NCBI GenBank assembly: GCA_039621445.1
Contig: CP154956.1
Span: 89,224,482 to 89,288,481 of the forward strand
DNA length: 64,000 nucleotides
Reading direction: 5' to 3'
DNA from: Euglena gracilis
Taxonomy: Eukaryota > Euglenida > Euglenophyceae > Euglenales
The notes under the pieces were generated by a model. The model ran no database searches and was not told the DNA's origin. It saw only the letters and a program-made list of their open reading frames with translations. Of this stretch, positions 1 to 13,299 are shown in pieces. The position numbers were made by a program, and so were the translations under genes. How positions within the stretch are numbered: position 1 is the stretch's first letter; each line of letters starts with the position of its first letter.

Positions 1-209
1 TTTTTTTTAGACTCAAAAACACTCCAGAAATGCGCATTTTTACGTAATTTCTGAACTGTTTTGAACACATTTTGGGGGCATTTTACTCAACATTTGGCCA
101 GCACGTCGCCGGCCGCCAAGCACTGACCAGGGCATAATCGCTAAGCGGGGCTGTGGGAAAAAGGGCCCTCAGGCCTGGTTGATGGGGGAGAGAAGGGGCC
201 GGAGTCCAC

Positions 210-1270
210 TTGCCACACAAGCAAATTGGCCGCGAGGGGCACGCCTCCGAACAGCGACGCCGGCCCTGGCACTGGCCGGACGCTGGCTGCCCCGCAGTCA
301 TGGGGTCCACAGCGGGGCTGAATGGAAATCTCGCCGAGACTTTCGAGTCACAGAGTGGCTGTCCACTTCCATTCAGCCCTGTCAACACCAGCTCCATAAA
401 TTCGCAGTCCAAGGCAGACGTTGGGCCATAGGTTTGGGGCGCCATCAAATAAACAAATGATTGCAAAAAAAATCCTTTATTTTACTTTACTCTTATTTAA
501 CTGTATTAACTTTATTATTTATTCTAATTTTGACATATTGCACTGCATAATTACCTACTCCCTCCAGGAAACTGGGTCCAGGACGAGTACAGAGGCAGGA
601 GACAGGTCCCTCTAAGGAGAGGTCCGTCTCTGAGGACAGTGAGAATGGGGGCAGGAGAGAAAAGACAAGGAGACGACCCCCGGCGGACACAAGAATCCAA
701 AAAAATAGGTTTTATAGTTTTGTGGTCAGAAGTCTGAAAACAACGTCTGCAAATTTTTCAACCTGGAAATGTGCGTTTAAAAGAAAAAAACGAGAAGCTC
801 GAAAAAAATCGCTAAGGGACAGGGTGGTGGGGATTAGGGTGGGGAAAACACCTGCCTATGAGGACAGGGTGTGTGTAAAAGGGAGGATAATTTTCTGGGA
901 AAGACACTTTACCCTTGGTATTGGGGGGCTTGGTATATACTCATATTACTATAATAATTACTAATATTAATACACATCACACAAATACATACATATCTAC
1001 ATATTATTGTATCATATGTTGTTACATTATGTTTATATTTTTATGCAATGATTGCATTACTAGTTGCATTCCTAAAAGGGGGGGCACCCAAGGATTGGAT
1101 AGGGCCAGAGGTGACAATCAAGCACCTCCACACACTTGGCATTTTTTTTGTGGTGTCGTCAGGATTTGTCGGGATTTTGCAGTGTTTTTGGGATTCGTGG
1201 GGCTTTGTCGGAACCCACATTTGCAGAGGGCCAAAAAAGTGTTCATCATCGTCATCGTCATCGTCGTCAT

Positions 1271-1302
<32 letters not shown>

Positions 1303-4300
1303 GCAACAGCAGTATCAACAACATCATCAAGCACACACCACACAGACCATTGGAAACGAACAAATATCAGTCCGGGTTCGGCCCAGGCCTGACCATCCCC
1401 GAACACCGCCTTCGTCTCCGGCCCAACCACCACATCCGCCACCTCCTGAAAGCCCATCCGTCGCCAAAACGCGTCGGCCCCGTTCACTGCCACCAGCTGG
1501 AGGCCTGTTGAAGCGAGGCAGCTCCCCGTACAGGAGGCTTTTGAAAGGCCTAGCAAAATTTCTTGGAATTGGAAAATAAACAAAAAATAAATGTGGACAA
1601 AAAGATAGACGAAGCAGCGCAAAAGGAGTGTTATGACTGGTTGTTAATGACTTTCCTGCTGTCTTTGTTTTCATCTTTTTTTGTCTCCAGAGGTTGTTTT
1701 GAACATGACAGCTCCCTGAGCACCTTTCTTTGTTGTTGTTGGGTTTAACAAAGCTTGTTGTCGGTGACTGCACACGGGAAAAAACAATGTTCCTCGCTGC
1801 AATTGCGCAAAGGAACACTTGTGCAATTGCGAAAGTGGCCCATTCAGATGGTGGATTTGCTGCAATAATGCATATACGTCAACAAATTAAATTATTGAAA
1901 ATCCAATATGGCAAAAAAAAACCCACCTTCTGGGACCAAACATTGGCTTCAGCATTTGAGAGTGCGAAACCCCATTTTACTCCCTGAAACATCAAAATGA
2001 ACGGAACTTCAAGGTTTTATAAAGTTATGCAGCTTTAAAAGTCCCCAGTGTCAAAAAATCAATTCTCGGACACTTGCGCAATTGCGCTCATGAACTATTT
2101 GAATTGAAGTTTGTAGAATTTGCCAAAGTCACCCAGCCTCCAAACATACATGGCGCTGGCAGTTGCCACACAGGAAATGCGGGGAACCAGGAGGTCCCTG
2201 GGGTCAACCCCGGGGGATACACCACTCCGAGCCATGTTTCGGAGGGTCAAAACCACCAAATTCTGGCCTTTCCCCTTGGATTCACCCCTAAAAATGGTGA
2301 AGATGCCCCAGCCGGCCGCCTGAGTCTCTGCCCCCCTATTCCTCCACCTCTCTTTCACTCCAGGGGTGACAGATTGGCCGGGACAGAGGTGGCATCAACG
2401 TCTTGGGGGTGGGGTCTAGGACTGCCTGGGCAGAGAACCTTCTGCTTCCAGCAGCGTCTCAAAAAGACGACGAGCGAGCCCCTTCTTCTGGTGATTTGGA
2501 ACTGAGCTTGGCTACCAGTGGGTCGGTGGGTCACTGAAAAAAAAAACGGGGAGAAAAAGGAAATGCAAATAAAAAGAAACTGCGCAAAGGCAAAAAAATA
2601 GCTTCTTTGACCAAAAATTTACCTTCCCCAAAATTGCTTTCACCCCAAAGAGTGAAAAGAGTGACTGGCAACTTTTCTGAAAAAAAATGACAAACTTTCT
2701 TTTGGGAGATGGAAAATCCCCCCCCCCAGGAAAAACTGGAAAATCACATACCAAAAATGGAAACTGTCAAAACATCTTGACCTGCCAACTTAAAAAAAAA
2801 CACCACAATCTGGGAAGAGGAAAAAGCTTTCGTTCCGTTCACAAAAAGGAGGAAATGCTCTTTGTCAGCCGAGTCCAGGGAAGGGGAGATGGAAAGGTCG
2901 TGAATGAACACCCACCGCTCCATGGCCAGACTTCGTCCCGAACGTGGGTGAGGGGTCGCTTGTCGACACAACATGTAATAATGAGTTGCACACAACATAT
3001 AATATATAACATATAACATATAATATATAATATAGAATATATATGATATGCATAATACACAATACATAACATAAAAAAATGTTACACATTATATTCCATA
3101 TATAATAATATGGAATATACAACATTCTATACATAATCATAATATACAATATATAATATATAACATATAATATATAATGTATAATGTATGGTGTATAATA
3201 TATCAAATATAATGTATAATGTGTAATGTATAATGTGCATAACATATAAAATATAACATGTAGCATGTAATGTATAACATATAACGTATAAGATAATAAA
3301 AATGTATAATAATACTAAGATTATACATATACATCTACATATGCATGCATATGTACATACACAAAACTGATGCATATGTCCCTTCCCACCTCCAAGGTTA
3401 TTCAAATGCCAAGGGAAAAAAAGAAAAATCCCAACCAGTTATTTTTTGGGTTCAACATCGACGAGGAGGAGGTGTCGGACGAGGTGGGTGATCCCACACC
3501 CCTGTTGTGCCACCCACCTAATTCAGACTGATTGCGCATTTTCATGTGTATATATGGCATGATGGAATCTCGTCCTTGGGGTCGACAGCCTACGTCCCTG
3601 CATTGGGTTGTTGTGCTAATGCACAAGGCACAAGACATTTTTGGGTGAGTTGCCGAGGAGATGTTCAACTTTTTCCACGCCTTTTTGAGGTTACCACGTA
3701 CGCTATTTTAAGGGCTTCGCCAGCAGTTTCACCATTAGTTTCGTTGGAACAGATTCTTAATATGCACCCCCCTGGTATTGGAGCGTGTTTACATTTGAAA
3801 GGTCCATGGGTGGGCCACTAACGTTTATGCAACTCGAAAAAGCAGTGTAGGATATTGCAACAGCACCGATGGAAATGGAATGAAACCCAACAGTCAATTA
3901 TTGGCACCCATTTCGAACAAGGAACACCAGAGGCAGAGGGGAAGTGGTTAGGGAGGAAGGTCCAATTTGCCTGGTGCAGGGCAACGTCCTGCCCCAGTTA
4001 GGTGACTGCGTTCTTTCATGTATCACAATAATTCTATTTATCTTATTTATTTATCTTATTTTTTTTATTAATCTTCGCATCTTAAGCGGTGCCCCCTGTT
4101 TTCAGTTTTTTTTGTGCTTTTTTGCCCGACGAAAACACAGCACCCCACACCCCCTTCAAACCAGGGCCAGGTACACCTTCAGCGCTGGCGCAGGGAAGCC
4201 TGCTCTGCGCTCCACCCCCCTCCAGCCCGGCCACCTGCGCAGCGTGGTCCCCGGGGAGCACCGCGTGGAGCAGCGGCAGGGCGTTGCGGCGCGTCGGGTG

Positions 4301-7300
4301 CGCCAGCAGGAACGCGACCACCGCCGCGCCGCTGTCCGGGCCAGGCGGCTTTGTCGGGCTGTTGTGTTGTTGGGTTGGGCCGGCAGGGGAGGGAGGGTAC
4401 CCGGCCACCAGAATGGCGGGGGGAAACTCGATTCTTCACGTTGAAACCCGTCTCAGAGCGCTGGTGCGTTGCTCTCATTCTGGAATGAAACCTATTCACG
4501 CTCTCCGCGCCTTGGATCATCCAATTTTTTTACCAACCCCTGGGGGAGAGGGAGTCACTCTTCCAAAAACTACTCAATCACTTTTTTTTTTTTGGAAAAC
4601 CAGAGAGAGTCACCATCTCCATCTCCCCCCGAAACCCAGAGAGAGGGTTGGCCACTTTGGAATGCAAGGGAAAACTGACCACACATGCGCAAAAAAATGG
4701 CAAAAAATTTACCGCACCTTCGACCAGGTCACTTTAGTGGTATTTTGCCGACCTCTGGGGGGGGGGAGGGGTCCAAGCCAAAACCAGTCAGTCACTCTGA
4801 AAAAACCGGTCACCAGGGGCAGTGGCTGATGCTTCAGATCAGGGGTTTTTTTAAGACCGGGGGGGGGAGGGGGGGGCCCCCCCCCCCCCCCACCCGGGGG
4901 GTACCCCCCCCCCCCCCCGGGGGGGGGGGGAGGGGGTCCGGGGGACCCACTTTTGGGGGGGGTCCGGGGGACCCACTTTTGGGAAGGTCCGCGGCGGCAA
5001 GTGACACGGTCCGTAACGGCAAATACTTCTTTGTTGTGAGGTCACAGTCAAAATCAACCCTAACTCTAACAAACTAACTGTCAATGGGCAAATGCAGTCA
5101 CACCCCGGTGACCTCAAAACAAAAAAATATTTGATCGGTATCCCTCAACCGAGAACCACAAAAGCATTTGTACATGTTGGCTGTGAGGAGGGGGATGATA
5201 GCGCAACACGGACGTACAAAAAAAATCCCCCCCCCGCCGCGGGACCCACTCAACCCTGAGGGGTACCCCCCCCGGGGGGGGGGGAGGGGGTCCAGCGGAC
5301 CCACCCACCCTACCCCCCCCTCCCCCCCCCGGGGGTCCAAACTTAAAAAAATCCCTGCTTCAGATCTTGAAACTGTGGGCTATATCTGCCCTTTACACTC
5401 TGCAAGACACTGTGTACCCCTCATCCTTACCCTCCGGCTTTGTGGATGACATTTCATTTGCGTTTACGTCGTTCACTTGCCTATGTGAAAGGCGTCTATT
5501 GCCAGGCTATGAGGGGGAAAAGAAGACTAGCTCGGCGTGTGTGAAACGATAAAATCAGTTTAACCAGGAGACCAACTTTGCACCGACTTCGCACTATGCA
5601 GCTGAGGGTTGGTGTTACAAGTGTGGGAGTTGTGGAGCTCATTTAGGATGCAGCATTTGTTCCAGTGCCCTCTTTTGCAACATTGGATCTTGACAACACC
5701 GCCTGAACGGTGACCTCCTCGACAACGAAAGAGTGACCCTGCCGGATGATGCTTGTGGCGGTGCCCGTGCCAGAGGGATGGATGGGGCTATGGGGCTGGG
5801 GAGAATTGACCCAAAAAAAAACACTCTTTGCCGACCCCAACTCCCTGGAGAACTGTCACCCGACAGGTCGGTCGGCCAGTACCAGGAACCCTTGCAACTT
5901 CCTATGATGACAGGTTGGCCATTGCCTGGGTCGCTGACAGCACCAGGTGGTGGTACCCGGGACCCTGACAGGTTTTCGGCTGTGACTTTTCCCCAGGGGG
6001 GGGTACAGGGTTATTTTAAGACCGGGGGGGGGTCGACACCCACCCACCCACCCCCTGGGGTGGCCCCCCCGGGGGAGGGGGGGGTCCCGGGGGACCCATC
6101 CACTTTTGCCCCAAAATGTTAAAAATAGCACCTTCTTCAAAATTTTCGGCGCCGAAGGCGCCGAAAAAGATATACCCACCAACCCCTACACCCACCCCAA
6201 GGGACCCACCCACCCTCCCCCCCTCCCCCCGGGGAGGAGGTCCAAGACTATATAAAAAAAAACCCCTGGGGAGTAGCAGCATCAAGAAAGGGGAAAGGGG
6301 AGCCAAACCCCCAGAAGGGCAAGGAAAGCACAAAACGGACGTTTGAAGTCACAGTGAATATGGGGTCAGACAGTTCTTGGGAGTTGCTCCAAAGAAAGAG
6401 CCAGAAGCAGAATGCAGCGCCAGGCCTTAAACCAGACAAAAGCCAAAGTGCACCTAGGGGGGGGGAGGAGAATTGGCCGAGCTGAGCTATGTCAGGGGCA
6501 GAGCACAGGCACAACGAGAAGACCGCCTCCTCCTCCCACAAAGCAAGGCCAGGCACGCACTTGTGGCGGTGGCAACTTAAAGAATCACAAGCACCACAAC
6601 AAGATGTGTGTGCATGAAAGAATTCACCCTTGGTGGCATATCAGGTGTGGACGCTGGGGCCCCACTTCTTTTTGCCCGGAGGGGGGTCTCACTACCCCCG
6701 TCCACAACGGAGTGTGGGATTCCCGCACTCAAAAAAACAAAAAAAAACAAGCGGGGGCCCACTTATTAACGCTGTTATGAGAAGGACTCCATCGGGATAT
6801 GAGGCCTTCACAGACTTAAATGACCGTTTTGGGACCAGTTGTTTTGGAGATTCCGGGGTGGGATCATTGACTTGAGGATCGGGCTTATTATGCCATTAGT
6901 TATACACAACCTGGGGGGAGGAGGGTGCCTTGTGCTTTGGGGCTGGTTCAAGTCCCCCCCCCCCGGTCAGGTCTTGGTTCAGTCCGACAGGCAAATTTCC
7001 CTTCAAAAATGGCCATTTTCCGATGCCTGGCGCATTGGCTGCTGGGGGGGGGGGGGCAAGCATTTCGGAATCCTATCGTTGCTGACCAGGCGATTTCGAC
7101 CCGTGAAAGAAATTAAAGAGCATTTACTTGACCTTGCACCACCAACAGGGTTTCCGGAATTCCCTTTCTTCACCCTGCCCCCCCCCCCCCCCGGGACGAA
7201 GGGGGGCTTGAAAATGCACCGCCGAAAGCACTCAATGATTCCACTTTTTTTTTAAAAAAGAAGCTTGGAGGGTTTCATTTTTGGATCCTTGACTTACCCC

Positions 7301-10300
7301 AAGCCGGAAAAGACATCAATTTCCGAGTTCCCAAAACAAAAAGCAAAAATCTGGACGGACCCTACCCCAAAAATCAGAATTAGAATTATTCTTGTACCTG
7401 AAATTGGCAGTTTGGATTCTTTCAAAAGATTCTTTAATGCCAGCGACATTTCGTCCATCAGGGGGGTTCATTCTGTGAATCCACTTACTTTATTCCGCTT
7501 AGGAGGTGGGTTCGCCACAGCCAGAGACACACGGTGCCACACAGGTGTTTCACACACTCCCGATGCTACACCCCCCCAAACATAAGCAGCTTTGGCCAAT
7601 TTGGCCCGACACCCAAATATAAGCAACCCCCGAACATAAGCAACCCCTGTACAACGCGGGAAAGAGATTTTCATTGAAACGGCACCAATGGCATTAAAAC
7701 GGCCGAAAACCGCGATGTTACAAATATAAGCAACCCCAGAGCCGATTTTTGGAAACCCAGATGTAAGCAAACAAATGCCGACATTTGGGGGCTTACATTG
7801 TCTGCCGGAGAGGACTTGTAAAAATTTCATCTCAGCCATGAAAACTTTCATACTACACAAAAATATGCAGTTTCCTGACAAAAAAATTGCAAAAATAAGC
7901 ACAAAAATTCTGGATAATTGGGGCTAAAATAAAAAATTTTCAAGGTCCAATAGAAATCGAAAAATCGCAAGGGGAAAAATACACACCAAAAAAAAATCGC
8001 CAATAAAACAAATTTCGCCAAATTGAAAAGAGCAAAAAAAAAACACAAAAAAAACTCGTCCCCCCCCCCCCTGCTCTCGGGGTGTGCATGGCTGCGAGGG
8101 CGGGTACGTGTACTGTTGCAGGGCGACCGCGGCCGGGCTGTCGGCCTCGCAGGCTGCCCGGACGTTCAACATCTGTGGGGCACGTCCAGGCAATCCCTGA
8201 ACGCAGCAGAGGGTGGGGAATGCTCACCCCCCACCTGGGCCACACTTCGCCCGTTCCCCACCTTGGGACATGGACAGGCTTCTTTTTAAGACCCCCGGGG
8301 GGGGGTCCCCCCCCACCCACCCAGGGTGGCGCGGGACCCCCCCGGGGGGGGGGGGGGGGGCGGGGACCCCCCCCCCCCAAAATCGGGCCCGTTAAAGGCA
8401 ATTTTCAAAAATTTTCGGCGCCTCGCGCCGAAAAGGTATACCCAGCGCCTCCGGCGCGGGACCCCCCCCCCCCCGGGAGCTCAGCTGAGTGGAACCCAAC
8501 TTCATTTGGGGGGGGCTGGCACGAGAAAAGGTTATGTGCTACAGAGGCTGCCCAGTTTCATAACACCCGATGGAGATGGACGCATCTGCCTGTGCGCGGA
8601 CAAGGTGGTGGGTGTGGTGGATGGTGAGTTGTTGCGCTCGTCCCTGCGAGCTCCATGTCCAGGCTTCTTTTTAAGTCACCTGACCCCCCCCCCCCCGGGG
8701 GAGGGGGTCCAACTGTTAAACAATAAAACGGCACTGTGGGCAAAAGCGGTGAGAGCGGCGATAATTGTGGGCATGAGGAATATGGGGTTGGTGCTGGGAC
8801 AATATTGGTACCTGGGCACAGGCAGAGGGCAGAAATGGGGGGAGGAAAATCCACCAGAGGAGAAAGTGGAACAAGTTATCCCAACACACGGGCCACAGTT
8901 GGACATGGACGAACGTATGAACGCTCTGTCCGACGAAATGCGGCTTAAATATGAAGCGAGGGCAGTGGACCCACAGGGTGAGACTTGGTGGTCCTGGATG
9001 ACTGCTGGCAAACTGTTAGGGGAGGGGATTCAGCAAAGCACCTCAAAGTATGCTGCGGAAGAATGCAAATAAATGGGGGGGGGGAACACAAAAACTGCAA
9101 AAACTGCGTAAAAACTCCTCTCGAACCTCCAGAAAATATACTTTTCTGCTGGGAGGAATTTTAGAATATTCACCTCCTCTGGGGAATTGTTTTATTGTTC
9201 GTTATACAACATCATTTTTGATAAAACACGATGCCTTTTTTAGACATTTCCACCACAAAACAAACAAAAAAACCGTTTCCCTCAAAAAACAACAAAAATT
9301 CCACATCAAAAGAAAGTGGGGTGCAAACTTGCATAATAGCACGGTTGACATGCCCAGTCGGAGGCACCTATCTTCTTTGATTATGTAATCACTTTGTACG
9401 TGAAAGCAGCCCCAAAATGTGGAGTATAAAACTTAGTTGTGTGGCAGAAGACTACCCCATTGGAAAGGCAAAATATGCAAATAAAGAACACAAATTTTCA
9501 AAGCTTTTGCATTTGCAAAAAATGCAACTTGAGCGACTTGCATATCCCCTGCAAACCACACTGGGTTTTCTGGGCGAAAAATTGTCCCTTCCTGGATCTG
9601 CAATGGGTGGTTTTTGCAGGTGCAGCTGGTGGTATATTTGCTAGTTCACGGGTGCTTTGAACAAGAACATCTTTTTTGAACATCTTTGACATTTTGACCA
9701 CACTACTTTTTCACACAGAAAAATAGAATAACCTCAAGCACTACGATGCTAGAACAATAACCCTGCAATATGCAATTTGTTGACCCAATCAACAGCTTTT
9801 GAAATTAAAATATCAAAATCAAAATACTTTTCTAATAAAATCTGAATCACTTAAAAAATAAGTTTTGAATTACTTAAAAGATTTTAAGATTAAAAACTTT
9901 GCAAAATTTTTATGAAAGGCAAAGCCCTCCGATCCATCAGGAAGATAACACATTTGGAAAGCCACTTCACTGGCTGCTTTTGTGCACCATAAATATTGCC
10001 AGAAGAAGGGTATTTGGTTTGAACAGCCCTGCCGGAAAATGCTTCTGGGCTCCAAAAAAACAAATAAAAGCCAGGAGCAAACCACTCACGTCACTTGGCA
10101 GATTGCGTGCATTGGAGGGGAGCCTCGACAAACACAGAGATGGACAATGAGGGTGGGGTGAGGGCACGTCACGTGGGACAGTTGGGGTGTCGGGGTCAGT
10201 GAGGCCGGACGGCAAACATGTCGGCCCAAATGCCAACGAGACACCTTTGCACCAAACCCCTCTTGTGTTAAAGTTGAAGTCGTCACATCTGACCGATCGC

Positions 10301-11393
10301 GTCCAGCAAAGAAAATGAAGCGCAATGAAATGACATGTCGGGTGGGGTGATGAGCTATTGCTTTTTGCTTGCTATATGCCCAAAATTTCTGATAATTTTA
10401 TCCCGCGGTATCGATACGATTTTATGGCGGTATCGATACCACCATAAAATTGTTGCGGTGCCCCAACAGCTCAGATAGCATGCCGTAGAGGTTTTGCTGA
10501 CTTGCATAAAAAAAGACATAGCTTGTTGTTGTTGTTTTTTTTTTTTGCAGATCGAGGTGCCTCGGGTGTTGGACCCTTTTTTGGCCACCCAGTCCAGATA
10601 AAAGAGACAGGTGCCACACTTCAGGTGGGCAAAGAGTACCCCCCTGCAACCCACCAGTGAAGCACATTAAACATATCTGGACATAGCATTCTCTTCTTTC
10701 AAAAAGAAACAATAATTTTTTTGGAAACCTTCGGCCGGTTGCTCCAAGTACCACTTTAACCACCGCTTGAATGTCCCAAACTTTCAACGTTGGTTGAGGT
10801 GTGGAGAGGATTTAAATGAGCTTAATAAAACACTGGAGATTTGTGTGCATGAGCAAATCAAGAGGACAATTCCCCAGTGAATAATGATAAAACTCGGTAC
10901 AAATTCGAAAATACCAAAAAAAGGACCCCAAATACTTATTATAATAAACAAAAAGTCTGAAGACAATATTACAAATTTCTGCACATGTGCAGGCACACTT
11001 GTTTCTTGAAAAAGAGATTAACTTTCAAATGAAAAAGGTCAGAGAAAGGTCCGCACGACAGGTTGGCGAGAGCGGCATGTGGAGGACAACTTGAGTTGGA
11101 GATGTACATTTTGAGAAACCCACCCTACGGCCAGCCCGTGTATTTTTTTTGACCAGAAAAGAAACACCAGTCAGAGGACAGAAATGACTGGTCGTTGGGC
11201 ATAGGGAAGGGGGGGGTAATGAACTGGGGGCACACGCCTGGCTGGCTGCGCAGGAGACTGGGGGCACCTGGGCCCTGGGCCCCGGCCCGGACCATGGACG
11301 GCTGCTGCCGGCGCAGCACGGTGATGCGCGGGTCCTTCTTCGTGGTGCGCAGGGCGAGCGGGTACAGTGTGTAGCGATGGCAGCCGAGCCGCC
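210..11393 (-). CDS. Unassigned gene, four chained exons, continues past the left edge
   Basis: Function not recognised. Exons: 11281-11393 (acceptor CCCCGCAG; RLGCHRYTLYPLALRTTKKD then PRITVLRRQQPSMVRAG), 8098-8181 (APQMLNVRAACEADSPAAVA then LQQYTYPP), 4235-4336 (DSGAAVVAFLLAHPTRRNAL then PLLHAVLPGDHAAQ, donor CAG|GTGGCC), 210-317 (acceptor ATTCAG; ends LAANLLVWQ, donor CAA|GTGG). All junction phases agree. The first two introns fit the CAG/CTG rule; the third is GT-AG. GC-rich third positions and basic, Leu/Ala-rich helical segments resemble the certain genes here. The 210-317 exon is the weakest. Upstream exons probably include those near 12.4, 13.4 and 14.4 kb. Confidence 0.6.
1246..1335. 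repeat. CAT/CAG trinucleotide repeat
   Basis: CATCGT, CATCAT and CAGCAG runs. They produce His- and Gln-like or Asp-rich open frames that are not genes. Confidence 0.9.
2992..3345. repeat. AT-rich CATATAA/TATAATG repeat
   Basis: About 350 nt of variants of ACATATAAT and TATAATGTATAA in an intron. Confidence 0.85.
4841..5355. mobile_element. TIR element with 11-bp target duplication, poly-C/poly-G interior
   Basis: TGCTTCAGATC occurs at 4830-4840 and 5356-5366. The ends are inverted, AGGGGTTTTTTTAAG and CTTAAAAAAATCCC. Inside are long C and G runs and repeated GGACCCAC. No ORF of its own. Confidence 0.8.
7550..7800. repeat. Word element: AACATAAGCAACCCC
   Basis: Several copies of A(C/A)ATATAAGCAACCCC or CATAAGCAACCCC within 250 nt. 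The borders are not defined. Confidence 0.4.
8182..11280 (-). other. Nonconventional intron, gene at the left edge
   Basis: The 5' end is GCCCAGGG (CAG at +4 to +6), the 3' end CCTGGACGT (CTG at -8 to -6); CAGG pairs with CCTG. Phase 0. A GT donor 13 nt further on exists but is in the wrong phase for the next exon. The intron holds low-GC sequence and a CGGCGC-hairpin element near 8280-8480. Confidence 0.6.
8556..8623 (+). CDS. Possible isolated plus-strand exon
   Basis: Plus strand: CTGCCCAG acceptor, FITPDGDGRICLCADKVVGV then VD, and GTGAGT donor. The signals are good but no partner exon was found on this strand and it lies in an intron of the minus-strand gene, so it may be chance. Confidence 0.25.
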
Positions 11394-11549
11394 CTGCGGG
11401 GCAGCGTTTGTGTGTGGAACAGCTGTGTGTGTGGATGGATGGATGGATGGATGGATGGATGCACTCATGCATGCATGCATTTATGTATGTATGGATGCAG
11501 GCATGCCTGCCTGTCTGTCTCTCTGTATATATGTATGTGTGCATGTGCC

Positions 11550-11927
11550 GTAAACCCCCCCCAAATAATAACCCCCCCGGGTTTATTATTTGGACACCCG
11601 AAGTTAGGGTCCAGGGAGGGTTTATAATTTGGGGGGTTTATTATTTGGGCAAAAATTTCGAAGTCAAAAATCGGCCCGAAAACCCCTCCACAGGCTCCAA
11701 TGGTCACTTTTTGGGCATTTTGGGGCTTTTTTGAAAATTGGCACATTTTCTGCACCAATTTTTCCATTTTTGTGATTTTTTTTTGCAACATTTCTGCTAA
11801 TTTTTGACTCTTTTTCCTTTGCCTTCACACGTGCCAGAGGGGGGTTTATTATTTGGGCGGCCGAAGAGGACCGGTCCTCAGGGGGGGGTTATCATTTTGG
11901 GGGGGGGTACTATTTGAGGGGGTTTAC
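11550..11927. mobile_element. Word element: AATAATAACCCCC
   Basis: The ends are GTAAACCCCCC and GGGGGTTTAC in inverted orientation. AAATAATAA next to C/G runs occurs at each end and inside (TTTATTATTTGGGC). No ORF. Confidence 0.6.
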
Positions 11928-12354
11928 ATGACGTGACAAAAGATACACGTCTGGGTATGGCTGGAAAACAAGCTGCCGGCAGTTGAAAAAAAAACCAAAG
12001 GGAAGCGGAATCCTTGGACAATGGACAAACAGCAACAGGCCAAAATGTATTGCGGAAAAAAGCTGCCCCAGGCACAACAGGAGGTCGAGGGGGTCTGAGG
12101 CAGTGCGGGACATCAGAGCAGTCGCCCGAATGGGCCTCGTCATCCCCCAGACAACGGGGGCAGAAAGCGAGCCCAATCTGCTTCTGCAAAAAAATAGCAG
12201 AATTCTGCCTTTCTGGTGACCTCCACAGAGGCTCTGCAGCGTGGGTGACAGGTTTGCAGGCTCAAACAATTTCCAGAAAAGATATTTCTCACTCTTCTTT
12301 GGCAACAAATTTGCTTCCACAGGACACCAGCCACCCCAAAGAGTTGTCCACGAC

Positions 12355-12483
12355 CCGAACGAGGCGCCTTCGGTGCCTTGCTCGAGGCGAGTCCATTATT
12401 TTTTAACCCTTGTTGGGTAACTCTTTGGTTCGCTGAGCACATCATGGAGGCAAATATAACAGCGATCAGCAGGACATATTCAA
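12355..12483 (-). CDS. Candidate exon with a hydrophobic segment (12.4 kb)
   Basis: Acceptor CCCTCAG, then EYVLLIAVIFASMMCSANQR and a Lys/Ser-rich tail to a TCG G|GTCG donor. Its exit phase fits the exon at 11393. The AT-rich second half and the lack of a resolved partner upstream keep this low. Confidence 0.33.
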
Positions 12484-13299
12484 CTGAGGGCATGGAATCT
12501 CAAACTTGGTCATCTGGAGGAGGCCTCGCGGTCCTTTGCAAAGCCTCAAAGCCTCCAGCGCAGAGCTTCAGGCAAACAAAAATCAGGACTCCCAATTTTC
12601 TGGGGCCTGGTCTTCCGGTCAACGCTCTCGGAGGTTTGGAATGGCTAGGTGGGCCAGCTCTGCAACGTCAGCGTTGGGAGATGAGCCACTGACCGCTGGC
12701 ACTCCAAAACCAGGGGGAGGGGGCTCAATGAGTAATTCTGGACCAAACCATGTGTGTCTCCTTCAGGTGGGTGACGTTGCCAGAGGGGCCTCGTTTGTGG
12801 TCCTTGTCCAGTGCTGCAGGGCTTGGACAGACCTCCTCTGCGGTGCACGGAGGAAGACTGTTCAAGCGCCGCAGTTCTGGGCAAAACAAATGAACTCGCG
12901 GCCTGAAATCATGAACCGCCCTCTTCCCTGTGTCTAACAATAACATACACTCATTTCCCAAGAGGTGTGGTTGACACAGTCTGTGTGTGTGTGCGTGCAT
13001 GTCTCTCTCTGTGTATGTGTGCGTGCGTGCGTGCGCGCGCGTGTGCTTGTCGCGCGCGCGTGTGCTTGTCGCGCGCGCGTGTGCTTGTCAGCGACACACT
13101 GCATCTTGGACAGGTTGGGTGGGGGGGGGCAACTCAATGCGCTACCAGACAGATGCAGACAGTTGTTCATTCCGCGTGTTTCACAAAAAATTGTGCAGCA
13201 CAAAAATATGTTTTGTGTCCACTTGGTGGGCCACAAAGAAGCAAGCTCAGTGTTCGCGATAAATGCGTGTCGGCCACCCAAAAAAAACAGCAGTTGGGG

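Larger units (their letters stand above)
318..4234 (-). other. GT-AG intron of the left-edge gene
   Basis: Bounded by CAG|GTGGCC and ATTCAG|CCC. It holds a CAT/CAG trinucleotide repeat (about 1246-1335) and an AT-rich CATATAA-type repeat (about 2992-3345). A plus-strand stretch 3439-3483 (LFFGFNIDEEEVSDE) is flanked by AG and GTGGGT but has no partner. Confidence 0.5.
4337..8097 (-). other. Nonconventional intron, gene at the left edge
   Basis: The 5' end is TCGCAGCC (CAG at +4 to +6), the 3' end CTGGCCCG (CTG at -8 to -6). Phase 0. The intron contains the TSD-flanked element at 4841-5355, a hairpin element near 6000-6270 and an ACATAAGCAACCCC word element near 7550-7800. Confidence 0.58.

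Noticed and set aside
4855-5340. Poly-C/poly-G runs as sequencing or assembly artefacts
   Set aside because: They sit at consistent places within elements that have target duplications. Exact run lengths may still be wrong.
8326-9072. 248-codon plus-strand frame
   Set aside because: It crosses G-runs and hairpin-element sequence; only the small segment with splice-like ends (8556-8623) is worth noting.
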